Below the pieces are notes generated by a model. It had not been told where the DNA came from, did no database searches, and saw only the letters and a program-made list of their open reading frames with translations. From assembly GCF_017591425.1 (NCBI RefSeq), contig NW_024466599.1, positions 71,032,501 to 71,096,500 on the forward strand: a DNA stretch of 64,000 bases. The letters are read 5' to 3'. The DNA is from Ochotona curzoniae. Taxonomy: Eukaryota > Chordata > Mammalia > Lagomorpha > Ochotonidae. Positions 46,152 through 58,189 of the stretch are shown piece after piece. Each line of letters opens with the position of its first letter. Position 1 is the stretch's first letter. A program made the translations under genes and the position numbers.

Positions 46152-47400
46152 TTACTGCTGGAGAGGGTTGTAGTCCCTAATTGTGGCCTGGAGAGGGCTC
46201 TGTGGGCAACAGAATGTAGGGGTGGAGTAACAGTTGAGAGTGAAGCCTGAGGCTTCGTGGATCTTTTCTTTGGCGAACCTTAGAAAACAAGGGGCAAATG
46301 TTAATAAAAGGCCTATAACTATTAATGGGGTTAGTATAGGCAAGCGTCAGGTTACTGGGGCGGCGGGGGGGAGGGGAGAAGGAGGGATTCCCAGATGTTA
46401 AAACCTGAATTTTTGCCCATATTTTACCAATTATGGAGTCAATCCCTTATTGACTGAAGATTTTCATCCCAGTTTCTACTATGCCAGATTCGTTAACATA
46501 ACAGCAATACTGTTCCTGTAGGAAGACACAGGTTCCCCCTTTGCTTGTGGTCACGAGATCCAGGGCTTTTCGATTCTGGAGTGCCACTTCAGCCAGCAAG
46601 GTGATTTGTCGCTGTAGTATTGCCAGGGACCAGTCTGAGTCTTCTATTGCCTGATTGAGGCAAGCTTGGAGCTTGTTGACCTTGATGATGGTGTGACCCA
46701 GAGCTCCTGCACTTCGGCCTACTGCCAGTAGGAAGGTCGCAACTGACACGCCTACCAAAGTTGGAATGAAGACTGTCTGGCTCTCAGGATCCTGGCAGTT
46801 TGAAATTTCCTGCTTAGCTTCTGACCAAAAAAGCAGCATTAGTTGGGGCACCTGATCGAAAATTCATACCAGTTGACTGAAATAAAAGAAAATGACATGA
46901 AAGAGGAATTGGTTCTGGAGGTAAGACAATTACATTGAACCATGTTGAGAGATAGAGCAGGAGCTGGCCAACAGAGAATTGGCCCTGGAGATCCTGTACA
47001 CCTTGTGATATAGCCCTGCATAGCACTGTGGCACGATACTGGGTTTCCCAGTGCCACAAAGCTCTTTGGGAATAATAACATTTGTCGAGAGGCAGGTTAG
47101 ACACATGCCCTTGACATTGCCATGGGTTCCAATACCCTAATGGAGCAAATCCAGCTGAAATGAAGAGAAAGGGGTTACCTGTTGTCAGGAAGAGGAGTAA
47201 GAAAGGAGTGAGGTAGTTGGGAGAGTTGGTAGGTCAAGGATTCCAGGAAGTATGATGAAGGAGTTTGGCAGCCACTGTCATGGTCAGGGTCACCAAGTGA
47301 GGTCTGGTCCACTGAGGTTGGAGTGAGCATGGGTGGAGAGGCATTGAGGTCTGATGGTGTGGTAGCAGCCAGGTCTAGAAGATAGCAGTCCATGTGTTCT
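46152..47400 (-). pseudogene. Broken class I ERV envelope (surface end, transmembrane subunit, anchor)
   Basis: Minus-strand frames at 46814-47104, 46447-46851 and 46152-46343 correspond in order to three parts. These are the end of the surface subunit, the ectodomain of the transmembrane subunit, and the membrane anchor with cytoplasmic tail. The middle part has the heptad region, the LQNRKALDL-type immunosuppressive-domain-like stretch and a cysteine cluster typical of gammaretroviral envelopes. A stop follows the ectodomain and the anchor is in another frame, so the gene is inactive. A weaker leader-like frame lies at 47175-47393. Upstream polymerase was not identified. Confidence 0.75.
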
Positions 47401-47899
47401 CAGAGAAGCTTTCGCGGGTGAGCACATGGGTGAAATCAATTCTCATCTGGTTGATATCCATGCCAAAGTAAAATAATTTTTCCACATAACCACAACATTT
47501 ACTAAGTTCTTGAAAAGAAACCAGTATTAAATTGGATAACCCCTCTCCTTCACCCTTCTAACTCCACATCAAATCACTTTCATGCTTCTTGGACACTACA
47601 AAGTGACCCTCCCTACTTCGGCTTTTACCCTTGCTTACCACCCTAAGACTTATGCTCCCAGAGGGGAGAAGGACCTGTCCAAGTTGGGGTCAGATCACAT
47701 CATGTCCATGCAGCTGGTGAGTAGGCAACCTAAGCTTAAGGACTCTTTGGGGAGAAACAGTGGAAAACGTTGGGCAGGAGGAGTTAGTGAGTGAGGCATT
47801 GGTGATGGGCATTCCTTTGGTGGTAAGAAATCCCCTCTCCTGCCAGATGGGAGAGTGGGGAGGCAATTGGCCTCTAGGATGGACTCAGGAATGACTACC

Positions 47900-48245
47900 A
47901 CATAGGCTGCATGGTGCGGCCATGCAGGTTGGACACCAAGCTACTGTCCACTAAAAAGAGTGAGGTCAGGAGACTGTAGAGGCTGGTGCAGCAAGCCATC
48001 CCTAGGTAGGAGATGAGAATCGAGGACTGCTGGCAAGAGTGAGAGATTGGGAGCTGAGGAAAGTGTTAAGGGGAGGGGAATTGGGAGAGGATGGTGGGTG
48101 AAGTTCTCAGGTATGACATGAAGTTTTATATCTCATTGGTCGTGCATAACCGGAACAGCACAAATTTCGCAAGCTGTGGGAAAGGGGAAGCAGGAAGTGG
48201 TGTCAGGGTCCAGCATGGGATGTTGGAATCACTCTCACATACCTC
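47900..48245 (-). repeat. Partial ERV LTR (U3-like)
   Basis: The plus-strand text GCACAAATTTCGCAAGCTGT and AAGTGGTGTCAGGGTCCAGC aligns with the U3 end of the LTR at 43570-43995. Confidence 0.45.
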
Positions 48246-49420
48246 CCTTTTGTTAAATATTGGGGGAGGAATGGCAGGCTCCTAGCCCTGCAAAAGAAAC
48301 TTAATGGTTTGGTTAGAAAAAAAAAATGTACATTTGGGTGAAAGACACAGGAATGGAGGGAGGGGTTACTTACCCAAAATGATGGCTTGAGTTCCTCCTG
48401 AAGCTCATTGGAATATGTAGTCTCTGAGGGTTGGTCTTGAGGAGCTTCTTTGGGGTGCCTCTGTGGTGACGAATGGATCATCATGGACCTTCTGTGTGGA
48501 CTCTGCATTCCAGCCATTCTTGGTTGGAGTGTTCATTTGACTTTGGCACAGAACTGGGGATGCTTCTACTCAGCCCCAATTTCCTGGGACACTATCCTGG
48601 CCTTTTGTTGTATGGAATTAGTGGAGAGGCTTAGGCAGGAACATGCATGAAAACTGGTTAAGATTGTCTAGCGAGGCCTTGAGAAACAAGACAGGATGTA
48701 TAGTCTGACCTGCTTCTAATCCTGTATTCTTTCCCTCCCTCTGCTCACTGGGGACTCTGGCTGCTAGCAGGAGCTAAGTAAGGGTCTATGGTAAGGCCAG
48801 GGCTCCAGTAGACAGTGGCCTTCAAGGTTACAGTGCCAGCTAACAAAAACTGTTTCTAAGGTCTTACATACATGTTCACTGGAGTTTCAAGTCTAGATGC
48901 ACCCAGGAAAGTTCTGCTGTTACCCAAATCCAAAAGTTGGTCATGTGCATGTAAGGTCCAGAACCATCTATCTCTTCACATGGAGTACTGGAAGAGACAT
49001 CATAAAGGAAGTGTGAAACTGGGGAGACATCCTGGTGACTCCAATTACCTGGCTGTACAGAGAGGGGAGCTGGCCTGAAAGGGAGGCTGGTACAGAGATG
49101 GTGTCTCTGGATGAAATATACAGCTTTACCTGCGATGTTGCTGACCACAGGCCATCCCTCCATGGTGACGGATACTTTGGGAGCTGGTTAGAGTGAAGGG
49201 CTTTCTAGCTAGTGGCCCACCATGTCATTATTGGGCAGGGAGACTGCCTGAAGATGCCCTCCTGCCCTCCCCTTCCTTAACCTTTAAAAACTTGAGCTTT
49301 GTGCTGAACAGACATTCCTCCCCTGTCTGTCTCCAGTGCTTCTCATGGCTGAAGAATACTGTCTCCTCACCCTTGGTGACCTTTGGGCCTGCTGTTTCCT
49401 CGAATGATGCAGGTTTGCCT
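48246..49420 (-). other. Possible decayed ERV interior, not assigned
   Basis: Minus-strand frames at 48203-48517 and 48876-49163 have no domain I can name. Their position upstream of the envelope remnant makes retroviral origin possible. Confidence 0.3.
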
Positions 49421-49423
49421 TGT

Positions 49424-49650
49424 TACAGGGTGCGAGTGAGAACACACCAGACATGTCTAAGGTTTATTAAGGAGTCTATTAACCAAGCTTAGTGATAATA
49501 GAATGCACTAAAAATAGCAAATCACAAGTCCATATAGCAATCCAATCAATTATAATCCAACCAATCATAGCCCCAAGAGGAACAAATGGTCATTACCCTT
49601 AAGTCCATCTGTTAAGCTGAAGACCTATGTCCCAGCTTCCCCAACAGTAT
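49424..49650 (-). repeat. Possible ERV LTR end
   Basis: TGTTACAGGGTGCGAGTGAG opens the block, and TTTATTAAGG (AATAAA on the minus strand) follows 30 bases later. The other end is undefined. Confidence 0.35.
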
Positions 49651-49696
49651 AAGTTATCCTTCCAGTGAATAACCTGGACACACTTACAAAGCTTCA

Positions 49697-50106
49697 GTGA
49701 GAAATCTACCGTCTGAAATCTTAACCATTTGCCCCTGCTCAGTGCTAATTGCTGTATTCCTGCTGCTGTAACTTCTGTCCTGTTCTGCTAAGCGATTGTG
49801 TGACCCCAGGCCTGACAATCTAGGGACATTTGTCCAGGTACTCTGAGGGGGATCGTCCTGCCTACATGACACTTGTCCCATCACCCCGATAGGAAGCCCC
49901 CATCTACCTTTTGAATTAACCAATAGTGTAAGATCCCATACAAATGTAGAATACTGAAAACTAACCCTCTGACTGGCTGATTTTTGTATAAAAACCCTAA
50001 AGTTTGGAAGCTTGGGGTCTTTCCTCTTCTTTGGAGACACGGGCATGCTTGAATAAACACTCTGGTTGACGTCTGACTCCTGGTGATTCTTCTAGGAATC
50101 CCAACA
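49697..50106 (+). repeat. Probable ERV LTR
   Basis: It runs from TGAGAAATCTACCG to CCCAACA, with TATAAAA at 49987-49993 and AATAAA at 50052-50057. GTGGCACCAGCACTGG follows, which could be a decayed primer site but was not matched to a tRNA. Confidence 0.6.
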
Positions 50107-50218
50107 GTGGCACCAGCACTGGTGGTGGTGACCGTGATCGCAGTGGTGGAGTTCTTGCAGAGTTTTTGTAGTTTTTGTAGCCTCATAGTATAGTTTAGGA
50201 TGAGGATAAACGAACAAG

Positions 50219-50539
50219 GCCTGGCACCATAGCCTAGTGGTTAAAATCCTTGCCTTGCATGCGCTGGAATCCCATATGGTTGCTGGTTCATGTCCCAGCT
50301 GATTCACTTTCTATCCAGTTCCCTACTTGGGACCTGGAGAAGCAATAGAGGATGACCCAAAGCCTTGGGACTCTGCACCCACGTGGGAGACCCAGAAGAA
50401 GCTCCTGGCTCCTGGCTTCGGATGGGCTCAGCTCCAGCCATTATGACCCGATGCTTCCAACCAGTGGATGGAAGATCATCCTCTCTGTCTCTTCTCTCTG
50501 TAGATTTAACTTTCCAATAAAAATAAATCTTTTTTAAAA
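50219..50539 (+). repeat. C-type SINE
   Basis: The head GGCCTGGCACCATAGCCTAG, a full body and the tail CTTTCCAATAAAAATAAATC are present. Confidence 0.9.
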
Positions 50540-51145
50540 TGGGGGGAGTGGTAAATGAGCAAGTAATCAAGCAAAGCAACAAAGTGAGCTTTTCCATATT
50601 TAATTCTCAAGGCAAGTCCTGACTATTGTTTAGCAGTTGACTTTACAAAGCTGTCTCCTGGTATATAACAGTTTATTAATCCATCTTTCATTACTATAAT
50701 GAAATACTTGAAGCAAGCTAATTTTATAAAGTTCACTTGACTCACATCCTGAAGAACCAAGGACACCACATCAGCTCGGGTTGGGTGAGGAACTCCCTGT
50801 GGAAGGCAGCAGGGAAAGGCAGCTGGCGAATGGTTCAAGGCTTGTGTAACAACTTGTTCTCAAGTGAAATGTGCATTGTGGCTTGAGCAATCTGTAAAGG
50901 GGAAGGGTGAAGATACTTGAAAAGGCCACTATTTAATGGCGAAAGAACAAAGCCATAGAATTCTTATGCAGCCCATGACCCAAAGAGAAAATTCAAAGTG
51001 CACAGAGCAAGCAGGCCTCCGGCAGCTGAGAACAAGGCATTCAGGCTCAAACCTGGTGAGAGTTCTCAGCAGGGATTGGATGGTCAAGTGCACAAGGAGG
51101 CTGCCGCGGTGAACCTCACATGGAGACTCACAGAGGCGGGCAGGC

Positions 51146-51176
<31 letters not shown>

Positions 51177-52050
51177 ACACAGGCCCATGAGAGAGACCTT
51201 CATTTTCTCTAAGGGCAGTGCCCAGTGGATACAGGATCTCCTAACAGCCTCCCTTTCCCAAATTTCCACCACCTTCATTGCTATACTGTGTACCAAGGCC
51301 CCCCCCCAAGACATAAAACTTTAGGAGATCCATGTAATCCTTTTCCAAAACCAAGCGACCAGAGAACTCATAAAAGGGGAGATTAAACATTGTGTGGATT
51401 TTTGAGCTCATAAGATAAAAATCATCTGCTTTGGAAAACTCCAGACTTAGTATTTTTTTTTTTTAATTTTAAGAAATGCTTCCTCCATTGATCTTAGGAT
51501 TAATGAGGTTGAACTTGAGTGTATCAGCTTGACAAGGATCATCTCCAAGAGAGCTTGGCAAGAGGGAAAGGACAACATGGCAATGAATGAGGACCTTTGG
51601 TTTCTGCAGTGACTGAGACGCGCACGGCTGGCATGCACGAGTTTGATGGCCCACAGGTACACGACGTTTGTGTAGCTAAAAAACTTGCCTACATTAAGGC
51701 TTGGATTTTGCTTAGTTTGAGCTGATGATTCCTACAAACCTATTATATTTTCTAGGAAAGTAGCTTTCTTTTGTAGCGAGAGAAAATAATTACTCAAAAT
51801 ATTACCAAGTTTTTCACCATTTTAGAAAGTGAAATTACTGTGTCTGACATTTCAGTTGCCAAGGCAACATACAATATGTGTCTACATCAGTATCAGTTGA
51901 ATTCACAGTAATCTTACTTTTCTATAGAGAACTATAACTATTTAGCAAGTGTGAGAAATTCTTAAAAAGAGCATTTTGTTAGAAATCAGTATAATTTATC
52001 TCTTGGTTATGCAGTTGAGGTAGAGGACATACACATTGAAAATAGATTAT
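50540..52050. other. Unassigned sequence with a (CA)n microsatellite
   Basis: The (CA)n tract is annotated separately. A poly-T run lies near 51453-51465. No exon or other repeat is recognised. Confidence 0.4.
51146..51181 (+). repeat. (CA)n microsatellite
   Basis: About twelve CA units, one CAGA interruption, then further CA units. Confidence 0.95.
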
Positions 52051-52054
52051 TATT

Positions 52055-52370
52055 TGGCTCTGGCGCAGTAGCCTAGCAGCTAAAGTCCTCACCTTGTATG
52101 CGTCAGATCTCATATGGGAGCCGGTTCTAATCCCGGCATCCCTGCTTCCCACCCGGCTCCCTGCTTGTGTCCTGGGAAAGCAATCAAGGACGGCCCAAAG
52201 CCTTAGGACCTTGCACCTGCGTGGGAGACCTGGAAGAAGCTCCTGTCTCCTGGCTTCAGATCAGGTCAGCTCCAGCCATTGCGGTCTCTTGGGGAGTGAA
52301 TCAGAGGATGGAAGATCTTCCTCTCTGTCTCTTCTCCTCTCTGTATATCTAACTTTCCAATAATAGTTAA
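52055..52370 (+). repeat. C-type SINE
   Basis: The head GGCTCTGGCGCAGTAGCCTA, body GGGAAAGCAATCAAGGACGG and tail CTCTGTATATCTAACTTTCC are present. Confidence 0.9.
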
Positions 52371-52880
52371 CACTTGTTGATTTATAAAAAGTTGTTTGGT
52401 TTAACTTCGTTGCTACACATTCCATTTTAGGTAGTAAGAAAAACATAGGAGAATATGACGCGAGTCCCCAGAGTGGTGTGGGGTCTGGTGGAGTGGAGAG
52501 CCGCTGTGCGAAGGGCAAGCCTGTGAAGAGACGACTGCCTTCTTGAGTTTAGGTGGCAGGGTTCTGGCAGCTTGATGGCCCAGAGACCCTTCCATGTGTG
52601 CTCTGCAGCAAAGGAGAGTTCCCATGCAACGGAGGCACCGCAAAAAGGATGGGCAAGACAATAGGATTGTAGGGTTGCAGAAACCAAGAAAGCGGGGATC
52701 ACAGATTTAGGTTGGGGTGTCCCTCATGGGAACTCATTGGGTCATTAAACAGCTTGTACCCACGCAAAGGGCAGTGAGAAGCTGCCGACGAGGGTAATTG
52801 GGAAAACGGTCCAAATCTCGCCTTAGGGAGATTGCAGATGTGCAATGGGCTGGTGTAAATGAGACTAATTTTTTTATCCT
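52371..52880. other. Unassigned sequence
   Basis: No feature is recognised. Confidence 0.4.
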
Positions 52881-52889
52881 TATTTTCTT

Positions 52890-53109
52890 TTTTTTTTTCA
52901 GTGTGTGGTATTGGATTTTATCAAAGGCGTTTCTGTTTCTATTGATACAAACTATACAGTATTTCCTCTTTAGCCTGTTAATGTGATGGACTGTGTCAAG
53001 TTTTAGATGTTGTGCCACATACGCATCCCTGGAACAAATCCTACTTGGTAATCATTTTGTTGCATCCACTTGATTGCTGAAATAGATTGGTACATTCACC
53101 AGTGACAGT
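52890..53109 (-). mobile_element. L1 ORF2 fragment
   Basis: The plus-strand text GGATTTTATCAAAGGCGTTT, CTGTTAATGTGATGGACTGT and GCATCCCTGGAACAAATCCT is the reverse complement of the well-conserved L1 reverse-transcriptase region. It is a short, inactive fragment. Confidence 0.8.
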
Positions 53110-53467
53110 CACAACAAAGTTTTTTTTTTTTTAAGATTTATTTTTATTATTTTTTTTATTGGAAAGGCGGATATACAGAGAGGAGAGGCAGAGAGGAAGA
53201 TCTTCCGTCCGATGATTCACTCCCCAAGTGAGCGCAACGGCCGATGCTATGCCGATCCGAAGCCAGGAGCCTCTTCCGGGTCTCCCACACGGGTGCAGGG
53301 TCCCAAAGCTTTGGGCCGTCCTCGACTGCTCTCCCGGGCCACAGGCAGGGAGCTGGAAGGGAAGCGGGGCTGCTGGGATAGAACTGGTGCCCATATGGGA
53401 TCCCGGGCGTGCAAGGTGAGGACCTTAACCACTGCGCCACTGCGCCAGGCCCACAACAAAGTTTTTT
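53110..53467 (-). repeat. Complete young C-type SINE with target-site duplication
   Basis: A full-length minus-strand SINE flanked by the duplication CACAACAAAGTTTTTT (from 53110 and from 53452). It separates the L1 fragment from the next repeat. The overlapping protein frames in this interval are SINE-derived. Confidence 0.95.
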
Positions 53468-53469
53468 AA

Positions 53470-54995
53470 AAAATAATTTTTAATTAAGTTATTTTAATCT
53501 TTTTTGATGATTTTTACATGTTTAATTAGGGTAATAAGGGTCAAGGGTTACAGGGAAGTGGGTGAGACCATAATTTTGACATTCTCTTCTTTTCCTTCCT
53601 GTATCTGCGGGAAGGGAGGAAATAAAGGGAAAAGCCATATCCAGCCTTCCAAATGCTTCTGTTCCCTGGAAGGAGGACAGCTACCCGATACCACCTCAGG
53701 TCCCCAATGTGGGGCATGCTCTGAGGGTCCTGCTCAAGAGGTTTTGATAATTCAATAGTTCTGAATTGCTGCCGATCTTGCCACTCCAAGCATGAGGAAA
53801 TCTCTCCAGAATACACCAGCTGATACAGTCCACCTTAGAATCTCTGTTTCCCCAGATTTTCACTGCCAAGTCTTGGCTGAGGAAGATGATTGATTCGTTC
53901 TGTCCTCTGTCCTCTGCCGTGGTACCAGGTGTCCTTTGCAGACTGCAGTGTACTGCCATATCCTCCATGTGCACATGGCAATGCTGTCTGCTGCTCTGTT
54001 GCAGCCACTGAGGAGTCCCAGCTGTGACACATGCATTCCATGGTCAGACCATGGAATCTGCAATTCTCTCTGTGGCTGGGGTTCTAAGTCCAGCTATTCA
54101 TTTGGTTGGATCTTCACCTGAGAAACTTCATCTGAGGTGATCCCAGACCTAGTTCTCGTGTATGTTTGTTAATATAGGGTCTGGCACAATCTATTGCTCC
54201 AGTCAGTTTATGCACATGCTGATGGTTGCAATTGCTGGGTCAGTTCTGTCTTCAGCTGTGTCTTCTACACAAATGAATGGGTCTGCAGTCCAACCTGATC
54301 CTGCCCACCACACACTGGTCCTTCACATGAGCCAGTGGGAGCTGCAGCCTAGTTGAAGCAACTCCCCATAACCCCCACCAGGCCTGCCCCTACTCTGGTT
54401 CCCTTGCTTGCCAGAATGTACCACAGACTTATTCAGTCTGTCCTACATCCCATTCAGCTCTCATGCATGTCAGTGAGCATTGAATCCTAGTTCAACCCAA
54501 CCAACCTCACTATCCAGCCCACACATGTGCTGGCAGGGGCCACTATCTTTCTAGCCACACCTGCTCCAGTCCTGGTTCTCATGCTGGCTCTCAAGAAGGT
54601 GGTGCCCACTATTTCCCTACTGGGTCTACTCCCAGTCCCGGATCTTACACTCTCCAAGTGGTTCTGCAGTTTAGCTTGACAGTGTTTCCCCCTGTGCCAG
54701 CATCTGCCAGCTGATGTTGCGGCAAAGCCCAACCAACTGTCATCCTCTCTGACTTATGCATGTATGGTAGGTACACTCTGCCCAACCTGGCTTGTCCCTG
54801 ATCCAGCTTACATGCAAGCCAACAGGTATTGTAGCCCTGCCAGGCCTGGTCTGCCCCCAATCCCAACTGTTACACTCACTAGTGGGAGTGGTGGTCCAGC
54901 AGATCTCCCTGCAGCCCCGCTAATGGGTCGATACCTACCCCCTAGCCCCACCCGGGGTTGTGCTGGTTGAGTGCTGTGGCCCAGTTTGGCATACA
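53470..54995 (-). mobile_element. Tandem-repeat-bearing dispersed element, minus-strand copy
   Basis: Read on the minus strand: a tandem body of TGGCAGGTGCTG-type units (about 54180-54995), a unique region, then the 3' terminus CATGTAAAAATCATCAAAAA and an A-rich tail at 53470-53520. The unique region (53600-54180) matches 61370-61900 on the other strand closely, including a shared 92-codon frame (53696-53974). It shows no target duplication I could define. Confidence 0.75.
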
Positions 54996-54999
54996 ACAA

Positions 55000-55400
55000 A
55001 GTTTTGTAACAACGAGAGGCAAAGCAATCAACAGACCTGCTGGGACTGACACCCCTTACCCTAAGTATTGTCCTGAACAGCACATTCACAGGATTTTTAT
55101 GGGGCGGTTTACAATAGCTTTAAAGAGCCCAATTTATAACCGCTTGTAAGGTGAGGGAGCCACACATTCCCCACCTCTCCGGTGCAGTAATTAAGCTAAT
55201 CAGACTCCAGCCTTGGAGCCATCTGTGGGATAACCAGGCTTGGGCCTTGGTTTTCTTTGCCAAGATCACAGTTTCTTAGCTAAGCAAGCAAAGCAGAAGC
55301 TATAAAGTGAAAAGTATTGCAGTTAGCAAAACGCCATGTTTACTCCATTTTGTTTTCAAGTTTACACATCAATATATTGTTGGATTACCTCCTCTACAGT
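55000..55400. other. Unassigned, possibly LTR-derived
   Basis: A CCCCACCTCTCC segment and a possible reverse TATA-like motif (TTATAAATTGGG on the minus strand near 55127-55138) hint at LTR origin, but no boundaries were found. Confidence 0.25.
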
Positions 55401-55564
55401 TTTCTTGATAATTATTGTATCTGCAGGAGTTTTCATTTCCTAAAACGTCCATATCTGATTTGGGGCCTGAAAGTTTTGGTTGCCTCATAGACTGAGTTAG
55501 AAAGTATGCTTTCTGCTTCTACTTTTTGCAAGAGGTGGTAGAGAATTAATATACTTTCTTTCTT

Positions 55565-55865
55565 AAATGTTTGCAAGATTTATCTATTTGAAAGGCAAAG
55601 TGAGAAAGGGAGAGAAACCTTCCATTCACTGGTTCACTGTCCAAATGGCCACAATGGCTAGAGTCGGTGGAACTCAGGAATCTAGAATTCCATCTGGGTG
55701 AACCATGTGGAAATCCAACACCTGAGCCATCGGAGCCACCTCCCATTGTTTTTTCTCATATATTAGATGGGAATCAGCTTGAAAGCGGAGCAGCCAGGAC
55801 TTGAACAGGTTTTTATATGGGATGTGGGGGTCCCAAACTGCAGTTTAACCTAGCAGTGTTGTGAG
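55565..55865 (-). repeat. Old C-type SINE
   Basis: Minus-strand motifs CTATTTGAAAGGCAAAGTGA, CACTGTCCAAATGGCCACAA and TTTATATGGGATGTGGGGGT are present. Confidence 0.75.
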
Positions 55866-56179
55866 GAGTCAAATGCTGTAAGAGCAGTTAGAGTCTCCAG
55901 TCGTGGTGAAGTTACGTTTTAAAGTATAAAATTGGGCTTCTCCCCATTTCTTACCCTCTTAAGAGCACCTTCTCCCATTGAAGAAGAAGCAAAGAACAGA
56001 ACCAACTTATCAATTCCCATGTCATAACAAAAGCAAGGAGACTTGGCCCGCGCTAACCATCCCTGCAGGATGGTCAGAGATGGTACCTGAGTTCTCAGCT
56101 TCTCATCAGAACGGGAGCAGGAAGTCCCACCCTTCTGATGGCTTTGATTCTGGACTAGGTGCTACAGTGTTGCCTGTAG

Positions 56180-56505
56180 TTTTTCCCCCTTTTTCCTTCT
56201 TTTTGTCCTTTGCATTCAAAGGGGAGTCATTACTCCCCTGAGACGGTGTGGAAGAGGCACCATCTCCATTGTTTCCCCCTGGATCCTCCTCCTGCCACTA
56301 CAGCAGGAGCTCTTACTCTTCCTTTCTTGGATCTCCTCAGGTCTTTCCTCCCCTTGAGTCCCCTCCTGCCACTGGGACAGGAGCCTTTTTTCCTTCCTAA
56401 ATAAGCCGTGCTTCGCAAACTAGAGTTGTCTGCATAAAAATTCTTTTGCACGGGACAAGAAACAAGGTTGCTGCCATGTTTGTTATACGTCAAATTCCCT
56501 CAACA
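56180..56505 (+). repeat. ERV LTR fragment related to the 3.2 and 44.1 kb LTRs
   Basis: It ends TTCCCTCAACA and contains CCTCCTGCCACT-type repeats. CTGCATAAAAATTCTTTTGC and GACAAGAAACAAGGTTGCTG match the U5 of the LTR at 3.2 kb. The U3 start is uncertain and may extend left to about 55870. Confidence 0.5.
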
Positions 56506-56689
56506 GTGCCATGTGGATGCCTTTTTCCTTCACTCACCATTGAATGTGCCTGCCCCAGATGCTTTGTTCTTTTGATGTTATTAAATTCCTTTGAGCCTAT
56601 AGTCCTATTCCAGCTGATCTTTCAAGACACTGCAATACTAGAATAGGAATAAATGTGTAGGATTGATAATCCAGACATAAGTTCTCATG

Positions 56690-57370
56690 TTTATGAATAA
56701 TTGGCTTTTTCTAGAGCGACAAGATGATTCAATGGGTACGGGGAGATAGTTATTTTGAAAAACAGTACTGGGACAACTGAATATCCACCTATGGAAAAAA
56801 AAAAAAAAGAACTGGGCCCAGCACAGTAGCCTAGCGGCTAAAGTCCTCACCTTGTAAGCGCCATGCTCTCATATTGGCGCTGGTTCTTATCCAGGCAGCC
56901 CCACTTGTCATCCAGCTCCCTGCTTGTGTCCAGGGAAAGCAGTCAGGGATGGCCCAAAGCCCTGGTACCCTGTACCCATGCAGGTGACCCAGAAGAGGCT
57001 CCTGGCTGCGGATTGGCTCAGCTTCCACTATTGGGGCTACTTGGGGAGTGAACCAGTGGATGGAAAATCATTCTCTCTGTCTCTCCTCCTCTCTGTATAT
57101 CTGACCTTCCAATAAAAATTAAAAAATAAATTCATACAATGCATAAAAGTAATTGAACATGGGCCATAGATCTAAATGTAAGAAAGTCACAAAACTCTTA
57201 GGAGAAAATAAGAGAGTATTTTTTTTTACTTTGAATATAGACATAAGTAAAACATAATCATAGAAAAAGTAGACACCAACTGTACACCTAATGTCCATAA
57301 GGCGGATATCACCAGAATTAAAAAGTGTGTTCCTCAAAGGACACTATCAGGCAAGGGAAAAGATAACCTA
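56690..57370 (+). mobile_element. L1 ORF2 fragment split by a SINE
   Basis: CAGTACTGGGACAACTGAAT (about 56764) and, after the SINE, CATGGGCCATAGATCTAAAT (about 57158) are adjacent segments of L1 ORF2. They are interrupted by the C-SINE at 56814-57130. Many stops are present. Confidence 0.75.
56814..57130 (+). repeat. C-type SINE nested in L1
   Basis: The head GGGCCCAGCACAGTAGCCTA, a full body and the tail CTCTGTATATCTGACCTTCC are present. Confidence 0.9.
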
Positions 57371-58110
57371 GGCTGGGCTACTGACCATCACTCAGCAGTC
57401 CACGTATAGCATTGTCGGCTCCGTGCACCAAGTCCATCGCTGCCAGACAGGGACAAGTGGAGTCCCTGAACAGGGACTTGAAAGCTGATACAAAGTGCGA
57501 CAGAGACCGCCACCGGAAGAGGGAGGACTTAGACTTTTCATCCAAAACTTGGAAGCTAACTTCACAAAGAAATGAAGCACCGAAGCACGTAGTGTCTGCA
57601 AGTGGTGCCAGGGCAAATGTCCCACAATGAGGTAAGTAAGAGGGCTGCTTAAGTCATTCTTGCCACATAAACTGGAAAGACATAGCAGGGAGCCAGTACA
57701 TGACAAAGTGGAACCACTGTTCCTAAGCTCTCCACCAATAGGAGAACCCCTTTTATGATATGTGTTGCCTACTCACTCAAATAACACACAGGAACTACTG
57801 GGGATGGATGAAAAGCTCCAATGTCTGGGCGTGCTTGTTTCTAATTTGGAAGGAACAAGTATAGAACCTGAACAGAAGGAGGATGGTGGGGATAGGAAGT
57901 CACTGTTGATGTGCTGTTCACATTTGACAGCACAGCTAGAATCAGCAGCTAAGCACAAACATAACGCACTGGTATCCCTAAGTGGTCTCATGGTAAAATG
58001 GGATGCGTGAGCTTCTAGAACCGATTCTGAAGCTGTTACAACTTCTGCTTGAAGGTGAAACTCTGAATTGAAAATTCCTTCACTAATAAAATACTACTAT
58101 ATCAGAAAGG
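57371..58110 (+). pseudogene. Possible processed pseudogene of unknown origin
   Basis: The frame at 57762-58010 (82 codons, with a Glu/Gln-rich stretch) and a discontinuous frame upstream (about 57420-57650) look protein-like and end near an AATAAAATAC signal at about 58085. No family was recognised and no target duplication was seen. It could equally be chance. Confidence 0.3.
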
Positions 58111-58189
58111 ACATTGCTTTTATTCATTAAATCTGTATACACTGAAATATTTGAGCCAGAGTGCCTTAAAACAATGTCATCATGGAGCA

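Noticed and set aside
53131..53469. Several overlapping frames of 60-94 codons on both strands
   Set aside because: All are within a full-length C-SINE; similar frames occur in the other SINE copies.
57458..57477. TGGAGTCCCTGAACAGGGAC, resembling a tRNA-Lys3 primer-binding site as used by lentiviruses
   Set aside because: No LTR end precedes it, the first half does not match, and the motif is a local palindrome (GTCCCTG/CAGGGAC); chance is the simpler explanation.
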